Positions 45,026 to 54,778 of a DNA stretch of 64,000 nt are shown here, in pieces (position 1 is the first letter of the stretch; every line of letters begins with the position of its first letter). Origin of the DNA: Oscillospiraceae bacterium. Lineage in GTDB: Bacteria > Bacillota > Clostridia > Saccharofermentanales > Saccharofermentanaceae. The stretch covers positions 1 through 64,000 of the forward strand of contig CACZGS010000004.1 of assembly GCA_902780785.1 (NCBI GenBank). The letters run 5' to 3'. The translations under genes were made by a program, and so were the position numbers. A model generated the notes under the pieces. The model had not been told where the DNA came from, did no database searches, and was given only the letters and a program-made list of their open reading frames with translations.

Positions 45026-45763
45026 TTATCTTCTCCTTCTGCCTCTCATAAGCAGGAGTCTCAGTAATGTGAGCGCAGCACTCGCGAGCGCTACGGCATA
45101 TGTGTCGCCTGCTGCCCAGAGCACGCTCTTTGCAGCCTTATACTGATCGTCAGATACCCACCCGAATTCCTTCATGGCCTTAAGGCCTCTTCTGCTTGCG
45201 TCACGCTCGATCGGGAGTGTGACCAGATAGAAGATAAATACTACTGAATAAAGAACTATGCCTATTGTGCTGATATAGTAGCCCATGCTGCTCATCTCGG
45301 TGCTTTTTGCGGCATACATGATGACAACGCCGATAATGGCGATCCATACGCTGAGTTTGGATGTGATGCTTGCGACCGGAGCGATGATCTGACGGACCTT
45401 ATAAAGAGCCATGCTCGAATGCGCCTGGCATGCGTGTCCGCATTCATGTGCGGCAATGGCAACAGCCGTGATCGAATTCCTGCCGTAAGTTGTCTCAGAC
45501 AGATTGATCGTCTCTTCCTTTGGATTATAGTTATCGGTCATCTCGCCGCCCGTAGCCTGAACGGTAACGCCGTAGACCTCATTTGCGGCAAGCATCTCCT
45601 GGACGCATGTATTGGCATCCTTTCTGCTCGCAACGGGAACATCGCTGTACTTCTTGACCAGCCTGTTGAGTCTTCCTCTTACGATAAGGCTCCAGATCAT
45701 GATGGCGATGGCAAAGATATAGAAAATAAAACTATAGTCACCCAAGCTGTATAACCCGTACAT
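45026..45763 (-). CDS. Membrane zinc metallopeptidase (YugP-like)
   Basis: 245 residues from the ATG at 45763 (GGAGGA upstream). N-terminal span, then the zinc motif HECGH within AIAAHECGHACQAHSS, two to three central spans and the conserved LPIERDASRRGL. This is the Peptidase_Zn_2 family of membrane metalloproteases with unknown physiological substrates. It is probably co-transcribed with the alpha/beta hydrolase. The C-terminus ends in a basic RGRRRR tail. Confidence 0.92.
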   Translation of the reverse strand: MYGLYSLGDYSFIFYIFAIAIMIWSLIVRGRLNRLVKKYSDVPVASRKDANTCVQEMLAANEVYGVTVQATGGEMTDNYNPKEETINLSETTYGRNSITAVAIAAHECGHACQAHSSMALYKVRQIIAPVASITSKLSVWIAIIGVVIMYAAKSTEMSSMGYYISTIGIVLYSVVFIFYLVTLPIERDASRRGLKAMKEFGWVSDDQYKAAKSVLWAAGDTYAVALASAALTLLRLLLMRGRRRR

Positions 45764-45989
45764 AATATTCCTCCGCATCCTCATATTGCTTACAGAGTTA
45801 CTTATATCAGTATTTTACCATCTTTTAGGTATCCTTACGTGAATTCGGAACTTGCTCTTTACAATAATGCTTTTTTCCTTAAAATTAGAAAACAATAAAA
45901 AACATAAATGAATTATAATATTTGAACTGGTATGGTAACATACAAGCAAGGGACTCAAGTCCCGCACTTCCTTAAGGAGGATTTAGGAT

Positions 45990-46868
45990 ATGTTTGAGAT
46001 AATCACCAAAAAGATGCTTGGCCCCAAGGTCTTTCTGATGGAAATAAAAGCTCCCCTGGTAGCGAAAAAGGCCATGCCCGGCCAGTTCCTGATCGTAAGA
46101 GCTGATAAGGACGGAGAGAGAATTCCCCTTACCGTTTGCGACTTTGACAGAGATACGGGCGTCATCACGATCGTATACCAGACAGTAGGCGCCGAGACCG
46201 AGAGAATGAGCAGGATGAACGAGGGCGAATGCTTTGCAGACGTTGTAGGCCCTCTTGGAAATCCTTCCGACCTCTGTGATCTTCCCATCGAAGAACTCAA
46301 GGCTAAGAAGATCCTCTTCATTGCAGGCGGTGTAGGAACAGCTCCCGTTTATAACCAGCTCAAGTGGCTCCACGATAACGGCGTCGAGGTCGACTGCATC
46401 CAGGGCGCGAGGACCAAAGAGCTCCTTATTTTCGAAGACGAGATGAAGGCAGTCACAAAGAATCTGTATTTCGCAACTGATGACGGTTCATACGGTATCC
46501 ACGGCAACGTCTGTGTCGCACTCCAAAAGCTCTGGGACGAAGGCGTACGCTACGATCACTGCGTTGTTATAGGACCTGTCATCATGATGAAGTTCGCCTG
46601 CCAGCTTACAAAGCAGCTCGGCATTCCCACAGTAGTTTCGATGAACACCATCATGGTAGACGGAACCGGTATGTGTGGCGCCTGCAGACTTCTGGTAGGC
46701 GGCGAAGTAAAGTTCGCATGCGTTGACGGCCCTGAGTTCGACGGCCACGCTGTTGATTTCGATCAGGCACTGCAGCGTTCACGCCTTTATAAGACTCAGG
46801 AAGGCGAGCTCATGTTAAGGCTCACCGAAGGCGATACTCACAGCGGCGGCTGCGGCATGTGCTCATAA
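45990..46868 (+). CDS. nfnA: NfnA-type FAD/NAD-binding transhydrogenase subunit
   Basis: 292 residues; AAGGAGG precedes the ATG. Ferredoxin-NADP reductase fold with FAD site (GQFLIVRADKDGERIPLT), nucleotide site (LFIAGGVGTAPVYNQ) and a C-terminal [2Fe-2S]-type region (MCGACRLLVGG ... GGCGMC). Paired with the next gene it corresponds to the NADH-dependent reduced ferredoxin:NADP oxidoreductase, which balances NADPH, NADH and ferredoxin pools. The same subunit resembles dihydroorotate dehydrogenase electron-transfer protein PyrK; the neighbour decides in favour of Nfn. Confidence 0.9.
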   Translation: MFEIITKKMLGPKVFLMEIKAPLVAKKAMPGQFLIVRADKDGERIPLTVCDFDRDTGVITIVYQTVGAETERMSRMNEGECFADVVGPLGNPSDLCDLPIEELKAKKILFIAGGVGTAPVYNQLKWLHDNGVEVDCIQGARTKELLIFEDEMKAVTKNLYFATDDGSYGIHGNVCVALQKLWDEGVRYDHCVVIGPVIMMKFACQLTKQLGIPTVVSMNTIMVDGTGMCGACRLLVGGEVKFACVDGPEFDGHAVDFDQALQRSRLYKTQEGELMLRLTEGDTHSGGCGMCS

Positions 46869-46881
46869 GGGGGATAAGATA

Positions 46882-48276
46882 ATGGATTTTGATGTAATGA
46901 AGAAAGTACCGGTCGCAGAGCAGGATCCTCAGGTCCGCGCCACGAATTTCGACGAGGTATGCCTCGGATATACAAAGGAAGAAGCAGTTTTGGAAGCATC
47001 CCGCTGCCTTAACTGCAAGAATGCCCGCTGCATGCAGGGATGCCCCGTATCAATCAACATACCGGGCTTCATTTCAAAGGTTAAGGATGGAGACATCGAG
47101 GGCGCATATAATGTCATCTCCCTCTCCTCTTCACTTCCTGCCGTCTGTGGCCGTGTATGCCCTCAGGAGACTCAGTGCGAGGCTCAGTGCATAAGAGGAG
47201 TTAAGGGTGAAGCAGTATCCATCGGACGTCTCGAGAGATTTGTCGCAGACTCCGCAAAGGAAATGGGCATCAAGCCCCAGCTTCCTTCAGACATGGTAAA
47301 GAAGGGCAAGAAAGTTGCTGTCATCGGTGCAGGTCCTTCAGGACTCACATGCGCAGGCGATCTTGCAAAGATGGGCTATGACGTAACTATCTTCGAAGCT
47401 CTGCACAAGGCAGGCGGCGTTCTTGTTTACGGCATCCCCGAATTCCGTCTCCCCAAGGAGAAGGTAGTTGCCAAGGAAGTCGAGAACATTAAGGAATTAG
47501 GCGTTAAGATCGTGACTGACGCAGTCATCGGTCGTTCGCTTACTATTGATGATCTCTTCGAAAACGAGGGCTTCTCAGCTGTATTCATCGGATCAGGCGC
47601 AGGACTTCCCCGCTTCATGAATATTCCTGGCGAGCAGGCCCTGGGCGTGTTCTCCGCTAACGAATACCTCACGAGATCGAACCTCATGGGCGCTTTCTCA
47701 CCTGATTCCAGAACGCCTATCATGAGAGCAAAGAAAGCTGTCATCGTAGGCGGCGGAAATGTTGCAATGGACGCAGCGCGTACCGCAAAGCGTCTCGGCG
47801 CTGAGGTGCACGTTGTTTACAGAAGATCCGAAGCTGAGCTCCCCGCACGTGCCGAAGAAGTCCATCACGCAAAAGAGGAAGGCATCATCTTTGACCTCCT
47901 CACAAATCCTGTCGAGATCGTTGCAGATGAGAACGGCTGGGTAAAGGGCTGCACATGCATCAGAATGGAACTTGGCGAGCCTGACGCATCCGGCAGAAGA
48001 TCACCTGTACCTGTCGAAGGATCAGAATTTACTATCGAGTGCGATGCGGTCATCATGTCACTCGGCACATCACCTAACCCTCTTATCAAGAAGACGACGG
48101 CAGGACTTGAGGTCAATAAGCGCGGCGGTATAATCGTCAATGAAGCTGAGATGACGTCAAGAGACGGTGTTTTCGCAGGCGGCGACGCCGTAACGGGCGC
48201 TGCAACGGTCATCCTCGCGATGGGTGCGGGCAAGGCTGCCGCAAAGGGCATCGACGAGTATCTTTCAAAGCAGTAA
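46882..48276 (+). CDS. nfnB: NfnB-type transhydrogenase subunit (glutamate synthase small-chain-like)
   Basis: 464 residues. N-terminal [4Fe-4S] region (CLNCKNARCMQGCP, CGRVCPQETQCEAQC), FAD motif VIGAGPSGLTCAGDLAKMG, NADPH motif VGGGNVAMDAARTAKRLGA, and a C-terminal FAD contact (DGVFAGGDAVTGAATVI). It follows nfnA by 13 bp. It belongs to the GltD-like flavoproteins; with NfnA beside it and no glutamate synthase large subunit, the bifurcating transhydrogenase role is favoured. Together with hydABC it indicates ferredoxin-based fermentation. Confidence 0.92.
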   Translation: MDFDVMKKVPVAEQDPQVRATNFDEVCLGYTKEEAVLEASRCLNCKNARCMQGCPVSINIPGFISKVKDGDIEGAYNVISLSSSLPAVCGRVCPQETQCEAQCIRGVKGEAVSIGRLERFVADSAKEMGIKPQLPSDMVKKGKKVAVIGAGPSGLTCAGDLAKMGYDVTIFEALHKAGGVLVYGIPEFRLPKEKVVAKEVENIKELGVKIVTDAVIGRSLTIDDLFENEGFSAVFIGSGAGLPRFMNIPGEQALGVFSANEYLTRSNLMGAFSPDSRTPIMRAKKAVIVGGGNVAMDAARTAKRLGAEVHVVYRRSEAELPARAEEVHHAKEEGIIFDLLTNPVEIVADENGWVKGCTCIRMELGEPDASGRRSPVPVEGSEFTIECDAVIMSLGTSPNPLIKKTTAGLEVNKRGGIIVNEAEMTSRDGVFAGGDAVTGAATVILAMGAGKAAAKGIDEYLSKQ

Positions 48277-48297
48277 GCTGATAAACGGCTGTTTATT

Positions 48298-48326
48298 AAG
48301 GGCGTCCTTAGCAGGGCGCCCTTTTT
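48298..48326 (+). terminator. Terminator of nfnAB
   Basis: 11-bp stem with one G-U, TAGC loop (48298-48323) and a T-run. It is followed at once by the opposing terminator of the PGK-TIM gene. Confidence 0.9.
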
Positions 48327-48335
48327 ATGTCTGCG

Positions 48336-48368
48336 AAAAAAAGACCCGTACTCAAACGAGCACGGGTC
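48336..48368 (-). terminator. Terminator of the PGK-TIM fusion gene
   Basis: 11-bp stem with one G-U, 4-nt loop (48343-48368), then seven T on the minus strand. Confidence 0.9.
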
Positions 48369-48392
48369 CAAAAGTATCTGTTTTATTTCAAC

Positions 48393-50342
48393 TTATGCGT
48401 TGCAGATGATGGAGAAATCCTCAGCCTTGAGGGAAGCGCCACCTACGAGACCGCCGTTGATGTCAGGCTGAGCGAAGAGGCCTGCAGCGTTCTTGGCATT
48501 GCAGGAACCGCCGTACTGGATCGTGATAGCCTCAGCGCACTTAGGGCAATAGAGCTCAGCGATGACGCCACGGATGAACTTGCAAACTTCTTCAGCCTGC
48601 TCGTCTGTAGCTGTCTTGCCTGTGCCGATAGCCCAGATAGGCTCATAAGCGATTGTGATCTGGCAGAGCTTGTCAGCAGGAATATCCTTGAAAGCGCCAA
48701 CGATCTGGCCCTTGATCCAGTCGAATGTCTCGCCTGCTTCACGCTGAGCAAGAGACTCACCGCAGCAGATGATAGGTCTTACACCATACTTGAGGAGTGC
48801 TAACGCCTTCTTGTTAACTGTCTCGTCTGTCTCTGCGTTGTATTCACGTCTCTCGGAGTGGCCGATGATGCAGTAATTTACGCCCATCTTAGCGAGCCAG
48901 AGAGGTGAGATCTCGCCTGTGAAAGCACCCTTCTCTTCGAAGTGGCAGTTCTGAGCAGCGATCTTGATGTTTGTGTAAGCAGCAGCCTCAACTGCAGCAG
49001 CAAGTGCTGTAGCAGGAACGCCCAATGCGATCTTTGAAGTAGCGTCCTTAACGAGGGGCTTGAGCTCTTCGATGAGCTTAACTGCATCTGCAGGGATACC
49101 GCAGTTCATCTTCCAGTTGCCTGCAGCAAAGATTCTGCCTGTCTTCTTGTCGTTGAGGCAGTCGATACCGGGGAGAACCTTACCCTCGATGTACTCGAGA
49201 GAAGCGCCGCCGCCTGTGGAGATGTGAGAAACCTTATCAGCATAGCCGAGCTTCTCGATAGCAGCTGCGGAGTCACCACCGCCGATGATCGATGTGCAGT
49301 CTGCATCAGCGATTGCCTGAGCGATAGCCTTTGTACCAACTGCGAACTTCTCGAACTCGAATACGCCTGCAGGGCCGTTCCAGATAACTGTCTTAGCGCC
49401 CTTGATAGCTTCGGAGAACTTAGCGATTGTCTCAGGTCCGATGTCGAGGCCCTGCCAGCCGTCAGGGATCTCCATTGTAGGAACTACCTTGCTGTTAGCG
49501 TTAGCGTCGAAAGCATCAGCAACAACTGTGTCTGTAGGAAGAAGGAGCTTAACGCCCTTCTCTTCTGCCTTAGCGAGGATCTCCTTAGCGAGGTCAACCT
49601 TGTCAGCCTCGAAGAGGGAGTCACCGATCTTGCCGCCCTGAGCGCCGATGAATGTATAAGCCATACCACCGCCGATGATGATGGTATCAGCCTTGTCCAA
49701 AAGGTTTGTGATAACGCCGATCTTGTCGGAAACCTTAGCACCGCCAAGAATAGCAACGAACGGTCTTGCAGGATTGTCGAGCGCACCGCCGATGAAGTCG
49801 ATCTCCTTCTTGATGAGGTAACCGCAAGCGGAAGGCAGGAAGTTTGCAAGGCCTGCTGTGGATGCATGAGCACGGTGAGCTGTACCGAATGCGTCGTTTA
49901 CATAGAGGTCAGCCATGGAAGCGAGCTCAGCTGCGAACTTAGGATCGTTCTTTGTCTCTTCCTTGTGGAAACGAACATTCTCGAGCATGAGGATCTCGCC
50001 ATCCTTGAGAGCTGCAGCCTTAGCCTTAGCATCTTCGCCGATAACGTCTGCTGCGAGAGTAACGGGCTTGCCGATGAGCTCAGCGAGTCTGTCTGCTGCG
50101 GGCTTCATGGAGAACTTAGCCTCAGGGCCGTTCTTCGGACGTCCGAGGTGTGATACGAGGATAACCTTCGCATTGTTGTCAACAAGGTACTTGATTGTAG
50201 GGAGAGCACCCTTAATACGCTTGTCGTCTGTGATCTTTGTGCCTGTTTCCTTGTCGAGAGGTACGTTAAAGTCAACGCGGACGATAACTCTCTTGCCGGC
50301 TACGTTTAAATCCTCAACGCTTTTCTTGTCATACATTGCCAT
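48393..50342 (-). CDS. pgk-tpiA: Phosphoglycerate kinase-triosephosphate isomerase fusion
   Basis: 649 residues in one unbroken frame. Residues 1-395 are PGK ([33 protein letters not shown], the IGGGDSAAA nucleotide motif). After a very short linker (NDKKTGR) residues ~402-649 are TIM (GNWKMN with catalytic Lys, IGHSERR with His, [11 protein letters not shown] with Glu, GGLVGGASL). Both active sites look intact. It makes ATP from 1,3-bisphosphoglycerate and interconverts triose phosphates. Such a fusion is best known from Thermotoga; separate genes are the rule in Firmicutes. AGGAG precedes the first ATG; a perfect TATAAT lies at 50422-50427 (minus). Confidence 0.96.
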   Translation of the reverse strand: MAMYDKKSVEDLNVAGKRVIVRVDFNVPLDKETGTKITDDKRIKGALPTIKYLVDNNAKVILVSHLGRPKNGPEAKFSMKPAADRLAELIGKPVTLAADVIGEDAKAKAAALKDGEILMLENVRFHKEETKNDPKFAAELASMADLYVNDAFGTAHRAHASTAGLANFLPSACGYLIKKEIDFIGGALDNPARPFVAILGGAKVSDKIGVITNLLDKADTIIIGGGMAYTFIGAQGGKIGDSLFEADKVDLAKEILAKAEEKGVKLLLPTDTVVADAFDANANSKVVPTMEIPDGWQGLDIGPETIAKFSEAIKGAKTVIWNGPAGVFEFEKFAVGTKAIAQAIADADCTSIIGGGDSAAAIEKLGYADKVSHISTGGGASLEYIEGKVLPGIDCLNDKKTGRIFAAGNWKMNCGIPADAVKLIEELKPLVKDATSKIALGVPATALAAAVEAAAYTNIKIAAQNCHFEEKGAFTGEISPLWLAKMGVNYCIIGHSERREYNAETDETVNKKALALLKYGVRPIICCGESLAQREAGETFDWIKGQIVGAFKDIPADKLCQITIAYEPIWAIGTGKTATDEQAEEVCKFIRGVIAELYCPKCAEAITIQYGGSCNAKNAAGLFAQPDINGGLVGGASLKAEDFSIICNA

Positions 50343-50421
50343 GGATTTTCACACTCCTGATTCATATTTTGTGTTTGTTGGGAAACGTCCTTTAAGACGC
50401 CTCTTATTTACTAACGCGAAA

Positions 50422-50427
50422 ATTATA
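50422..50427 (-). promoter_or_regulatory. -10 box of the PGK-TIM gene
   Basis: Perfect TATAAT on the minus strand 80 bp before the ATG; only a poor -35 (TTTAAT) stands 17 bp upstream. Confidence 0.5.
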
Positions 50428-50454
50428 CTATCTTCGCGCGATATATTAAAGCAA

Positions 50455-50493
50455 TAAAAAAGGCGAGTTTGGCGAATAATGTGCCAAACCCGC
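50455..50493 (-). terminator. Terminator of the PlsC-type acyltransferase gene
   Basis: 11-bp stem with one G-U and 9-nt loop (50463-50493), followed on the minus strand by CTTTTTT. T-rich sequence also flanks the other side. Confidence 0.85.
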
Positions 50494-50525
50494 TTGTTTT
50501 TTACCTGAAAACGTTCTAGTGAAAA

Positions 50526-51857
50526 TTATTTCTTTTTTCCGAGGAGCGTTACGATCTCGTGGATCTTGAAAACTTTCTGTCCGTCGACGTGGAATCTGTA
50601 GAGTTCTCCGTCCTTGTCGTAGATCTCGAAATGCTTTCCGTAGGAAGCTACAAGACCTCTCATCGTGTCGATCTCAAAGACCTTGGTCTGGAAAGGAGCC
50701 GTTGCGTCGAGCGTCCTGTCCTTATACTTTCTCATCGGCTTGCCCTTCTTGTAGGGGATGCCTTCCTCAGCGGGACAATCCGTTCCGACGTATGTGATCT
50801 CCTTATCGGTGATCGTGATCCTGCCCTTACCTGTTTTCGCGAACGTGAATCTGTCGAAAACCTTGAACAGGTCGGCATTCATCTCCATCTTGAATCCGCC
50901 GGCATCGAGCTGGTCCTTTATAAGGCCTCTCTCCCACTCTGTCCACTTGTGGAGGTCATCGAAGACAACGCACTGCGGATCGACCTTCTCGATAAGGCCC
51001 GTAGGGAGATATCTTGCTGCATTGCCGCAGTTGGAGCACTGGATCATGTCGTGCTTGCCGGAATTCATATACTGCATCGTATATTCGGAACCGCATCTCG
51101 GGCACGCATAGGCAATATTCTGAAGACCTGCTGCGAGCTTCCTGCTCTTGTACTTTCTGGGATTCTCGCGGATCCAGTCGTTCTCGTTATAATCAACGGC
51201 ATCAAGGATCTTCTGCTGGAGTTCCTCGACCGATAATTCCTTAACCTCGTCAGAATAGATCTTCTTAACGAACTCGGCGCTGATCCTGCCCTTGCGCATT
51301 CCCGATCTGGACCATCTCGGCCATGCGAGGTATGCGCCGTGGATGTGGGCGATATATACGGAAGCATTTGCCTTCTTAGCAAGTCTTGCGACACCGTCGT
51401 CGAACCCTATCGACTTACCGTCAACGTGTCTTGTAGCCTCAGGATAGACGATGATGATGCCGTTACGCTTCATGACACGCATCATTGCCTTGACTGCAGC
51501 GGTATCAACGACGAACTGCTTCTTGGGGATCGCACCGCCCAACTTGAACCAGTGGCCCCATGCAGGTGCCCTGAATACGAACTCACCGGTAACGAAGTTT
51601 GCAGGTCTCGCCTTGGTAAGGCGGTTGATGATCATCGGATCCAGATAGGATTCGTGATTGGAGATAACGATAATGGGGCCTTCGTGATTAACGAATTCCA
51701 TGTCGGGCTTTACCTTGATATGCGTATAAGCGCATACCAAAGGAACGATTATGCGCGAGCCCAAAAATCCAAAATAGAATTTGCTCGGCACACATCCTAT
51801 ATCATAATCGCGCGGCGCCTTAGAGCGGGAAGCCGCATTGCTCACGTTTTCCTGCAT
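50526..51857 (-). CDS. PlsC-family acyltransferase with zinc ribbon and C-terminal extension
   Basis: 443 residues. Residues ~20-240 are a 1-acyl-glycerol-3-phosphate acyltransferase domain: NHESYLD (the HX4D catalytic motif), VYPEATRHVDG, ALWP-like segments. A rubredoxin-type CX2C...CX2C zinc ribbon follows (YACPRCGSEY, IQCSNCGNA), then a ~150-residue domain of alternating strands that may be PH-like (ITDKEITYVGTD, HFEIYDKDGELYRFHV). Typical PlsC proteins stop after about 240 residues. The first domain should make phosphatidic acid or a related lipid at the membrane; the extension may be a lipid or regulatory sensor. GGAG precedes the ATG. Confidence 0.85.
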   Translation of the reverse strand: MQENVSNAASRSKAPRDYDIGCVPSKFYFGFLGSRIIVPLVCAYTHIKVKPDMEFVNHEGPIIVISNHESYLDPMIINRLTKARPANFVTGEFVFRAPAWGHWFKLGGAIPKKQFVVDTAAVKAMMRVMKRNGIIIVYPEATRHVDGKSIGFDDGVARLAKKANASVYIAHIHGAYLAWPRWSRSGMRKGRISAEFVKKIYSDEVKELSVEELQQKILDAVDYNENDWIRENPRKYKSRKLAAGLQNIAYACPRCGSEYTMQYMNSGKHDMIQCSNCGNAARYLPTGLIEKVDPQCVVFDDLHKWTEWERGLIKDQLDAGGFKMEMNADLFKVFDRFTFAKTGKGRITITDKEITYVGTDCPAEEGIPYKKGKPMRKYKDRTLDATAPFQTKVFEIDTMRGLVASYGKHFEIYDKDGELYRFHVDGQKVFKIHEIVTLLGKKK

Positions 51858-51900
51858 TTAACTACTCCGTGTATCTCAAATTAGAAATGATAGCGTGAGT

Positions 51901-51906
51901 ATTATA
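51901..51906 (-). promoter_or_regulatory. -10 box of the acyltransferase gene
   Basis: Perfect TATAAT on the minus strand 43 bp before the ATG. The hexamer 17 bp upstream (CTGCAA) is a poor -35. Confidence 0.45.
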
Positions 51907-52057
51907 CAACATTGTTAAGGCGCTTGCAGGCAAGTTTCTTTGATTTGTAAACCTGTAATGCTAATCCAACGTGTTTATATGATTATCCAAGCGAAATAAC
52001 CAACAAAAAAACTATAAGCGTATTAATCGATTGCACAACAGCACTGTAAAAATTCAC

Positions 52058-52092
52058 ATAATAAAGTGGCGGACTCTTATAGAATCCGCCAC
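52058..52092 (-). terminator. Terminator of the ctsR-mcsA-mcsB-clpC operon
   Basis: 12-bp GC-rich stem with one G-U and 3-nt loop (52066-52092), followed on the minus strand by TTTATTAT. Confidence 0.82.
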
Positions 52093-52110
52093 CCATAAAT
52101 TCACTTAAGT

Positions 52111-54777
52111 TCAGGCTTTTACTTCAGCTGCTTTTTGCTCGATGCTGACATCAAGCTCTCCGCCATCCTTGATGACTATGACCTTGCCGTCTTCGGCAGC
52201 GCTGCCCTGTGCAAGGAGCGCGTCAGGATCAGATGTCTCCACAGCATCGATGATCGCCAGGTGTCCGGGCTTAACGATGCCGTCGAGCATAGCTTCGGAG
52301 AAGCGGTCTTCGACCATGGATGTAATGACTCTTCTAAGAGGTCTTGCACCGTACTGCGGATCGTAACCCTTCTTTGCGAGAAGTTCCTTTGCGCTCTCGG
52401 TAAGCTCGATCTCCATGCCGAGATCCCTGATCCTCTTGCCGACCTGCTTCATAAGGATGTCTACTATCTTGACCAGAGAATCCTTACCGAGCATACGGAA
52501 GAAGATAATATCGTCAACACGGTTAACGAATTCGGGAGTAAATGTCTTCTTGAGCTCGTCGATTACGACCTTCTTTGCTTCGTCGTAAGACTTGCCGCCG
52601 TAAAGACCTTCTCTGGAGAGCTCGTCCTTGTCGTTATCGTCAGCCATCGAGAAACCGATCCTTCTGCCTTCGCTTCCGACGAGCATCCTCGCGCCGATAT
52701 TTGAAGTCATGATGATGATCGTATTTCTGAAGTCGACTGTCCTGCCGTGGCCGTCCGTAAGACGTCCGTCATCCAATACCTGGAGCATCGTGTTGAATAT
52801 CTCAGGATGTGCCTTTTCGATCTCATCGAAAAGAACGACTGAATAAGGATGTCTTCTTACAGCCTCTGTGAGCTGGCCGCCCTCATCGTATCCGACATAT
52901 CCCGGAGGCGCACCGATGAGTCTCGAGACGTCGTGCTTCTCCATATATTCGGACATATCTATTCTTACAAGAGCACTCTCGTTGCCGAACATTACCTCGG
53001 CAAGAGCCTTCGCGAGCTCTGTCTTACCGACACCGGTAGTGCCCAGGAAGATGAACGTACCGGAAGGTCTCTTCTCGTCCTTGAGACCGAGTCTTCCACG
53101 GCGGATGGCCTTGGCGATAGCATGTACAGCCTCATCCTGGCCGACGACTCTCTTCTCGAGTTCTGCTTCGAGATTCTTAAGCTTATCGGCATCAGATTCT
53201 GTGATCTTCGTAGTCGGGATGCCGGTCCACTTGGCAAGGACTACGGCAACATCATCGACCGTAAGTGTGCCTGTGAAGCCGTTCTCATCCGGCTTGACCT
53301 TATCCTGAAGGAGCGAGAGCTTTTCCGTCAGCTTCTCCTCTTCCTCCTTGAGGGTCTGGGCAGCTTCGAAATCCTGAGCGTCTACAGCTTCCTTCTTCTT
53401 TGCCTTTATGTCTTCGATCTTCTTCTCGAGCTCGTTCTTAACCTTGGAATCAGCGTAGTTGATACGCTTTGCTGCTGCTGCCTCGTCGACAAGGTCGATT
53501 GCCTTATCGGGGAGGAATCTGTCAGAAACATATCTAGCGGAAAGTCTTACGGACTGCTCTAATACATCGTCAGGAATATGGATCTTATGATGGTCTTCGT
53601 ACTTGGACCTAAGGCCCTTCATGATGGCGATCGCATCTTCGATCGAAGGCTCTTCGATAAGGACCTTTTGGAATCTTCTCTCGAGAGCGTGGTCCTTCTC
53701 GATGAACTTGGAATATTCATCTAAAGTCGTAGCGCCGATGATCTGGAGCTCATTCTTTGTAAGAAGAGGCTTCATGATGTTTGCGGCATCCATGGAACCG
53801 CCTGATGTATCGCCTGCACCGACAAGCGTGTGGATCTCATCGATGAACAGGATAACGTTAGGATCGGCAACCGCCTCATCGAGCATATTCTTGATACGCT
53901 CTTCGAATTCGCCCCTGTACTTGGAGCCTGCGACCATCGAACCCATCTCCATGCTGTAAACGATCTTGCCCTTGATGACGTCAGGAACGTTGTTCTCGGC
54001 TATCTTGAGCGCTAAGCCCTCTGCGATCGCGGTCTTACCAACACCCGGATCACCTACAAGGCACGGATTGTTCTTGGTGCGGCGTATGAGGATCTGCATG
54101 ACTCTGGAGATCTCTTCCTCACGGCCTATTACGGGATCGATCTTGCCCTGCTTTGCGAGCTCTGTTAAGTTCTTGCCGTATTTATCAAGTGTCTTATGAC
54201 CCGGCTTACCGGATGCTTTGCCTGCTGTTTTTCTGGCTGAAGTCATGGAATCTGCGGGATCCTGATCGTCATCAGCGCTTCCTCCTAACATGCGGTCTTC
54301 TTCCCTTGCCTGCTCAGCCTGCTCGTTAAATACGTTTATGATCGAAGATCTGATGCCTTCGAGATCGCAGCCTGCAGCTTCAAGACTGGAGAAGATCTCC
54401 GGATGGTTGGATATCTTGCGGGACATGATGACAAACAGAATGTGTTCGGGATTTACCGCGCCCTTAAAGCCTGTTCTTCTGGACAGTTCCGCTGCATTCG
54501 AGAATATCCTTCTGACATCGATACGGAGGTTCTGGAATGCCCTGTCTGCAAGCATCTTGACTGCTGCTTCATCAAGATCGTATGTGCCTTCGACACCCAG
54601 ACGCTCGATAACGACAGAGAGATCCGGAACGTTCTCTTCAAGGATCTCCTTTGCAGGAGTATCCGTTACGCATAATGCCGCGAAAAGGATCGTATCCCTT
54701 ATAAGTGATGTGCGTCTTTCTTCCGCCATGACGCTCGCTACTGCGAGCACCTTTGCTGTATCTTCAGTTATTCTCAT
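52111..54777 (-). CDS. clpC: ClpC ATPase (class III heat-shock unfoldase)
   Basis: 888 residues. Clp N domain (1-145), an Asp/Ala/Ser-rich linker, AAA-1 with GDPGVGKTAIAEG and FIDEIHTLVGAG, a middle coiled-coil domain with a UVR-like EAAQTLKEEEEKL, AAA-2 with GTTGVGKTELAKAL and LFDEIEKAHPEIF, and a C-terminal region after RPLRRVI. It unfolds proteins for ClpP. The N domain is more divergent than usual and the linker is longer than in Bacillus ClpC. Last gene of the ctsR operon; starts 1 bp after the mcsB stop. Overproduction on heat stress via CtsR is expected. Confidence 0.95.
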   Translation of the reverse strand: MRITEDTAKVLAVASVMAEERRTSLIRDTILFAALCVTDTPAKEILEENVPDLSVVIERLGVEGTYDLDEAAVKMLADRAFQNLRIDVRRIFSNAAELSRRTGFKGAVNPEHILFVIMSRKISNHPEIFSSLEAAGCDLEGIRSSIINVFNEQAEQAREEDRMLGGSADDDQDPADSMTSARKTAGKASGKPGHKTLDKYGKNLTELAKQGKIDPVIGREEEISRVMQILIRRTKNNPCLVGDPGVGKTAIAEGLALKIAENNVPDVIKGKIVYSMEMGSMVAGSKYRGEFEERIKNMLDEAVADPNVILFIDEIHTLVGAGDTSGGSMDAANIMKPLLTKNELQIIGATTLDEYSKFIEKDHALERRFQKVLIEEPSIEDAIAIMKGLRSKYEDHHKIHIPDDVLEQSVRLSARYVSDRFLPDKAIDLVDEAAAAKRINYADSKVKNELEKKIEDIKAKKKEAVDAQDFEAAQTLKEEEEKLTEKLSLLQDKVKPDENGFTGTLTVDDVAVVLAKWTGIPTTKITESDADKLKNLEAELEKRVVGQDEAVHAIAKAIRRGRLGLKDEKRPSGTFIFLGTTGVGKTELAKALAEVMFGNESALVRIDMSEYMEKHDVSRLIGAPPGYVGYDEGGQLTEAVRRHPYSVVLFDEIEKAHPEIFNTMLQVLDDGRLTDGHGRTVDFRNTIIIMTSNIGARMLVGSEGRRIGFSMADDNDKDELSREGLYGGKSYDEAKKVVIDELKKTFTPEFVNRVDDIIFFRMLGKDSLVKIVDILMKQVGKRIRDLGMEIELTESAKELLAKKGYDPQYGARPLRRVITSMVEDRFSEAMLDGIVKPGHLAIIDAVETSDPDALLAQGSAAEDGKVIVIKDGGELDVSIEQKAAEVKA

Positions 54778-54778
54778 A

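Noticed and set aside
49224..50153. 309-codon plus-strand frame opposite the PGK domain
   Set aside because: No ribosome binding site, no recognisable motif, and full overlap with a highly conserved gene.
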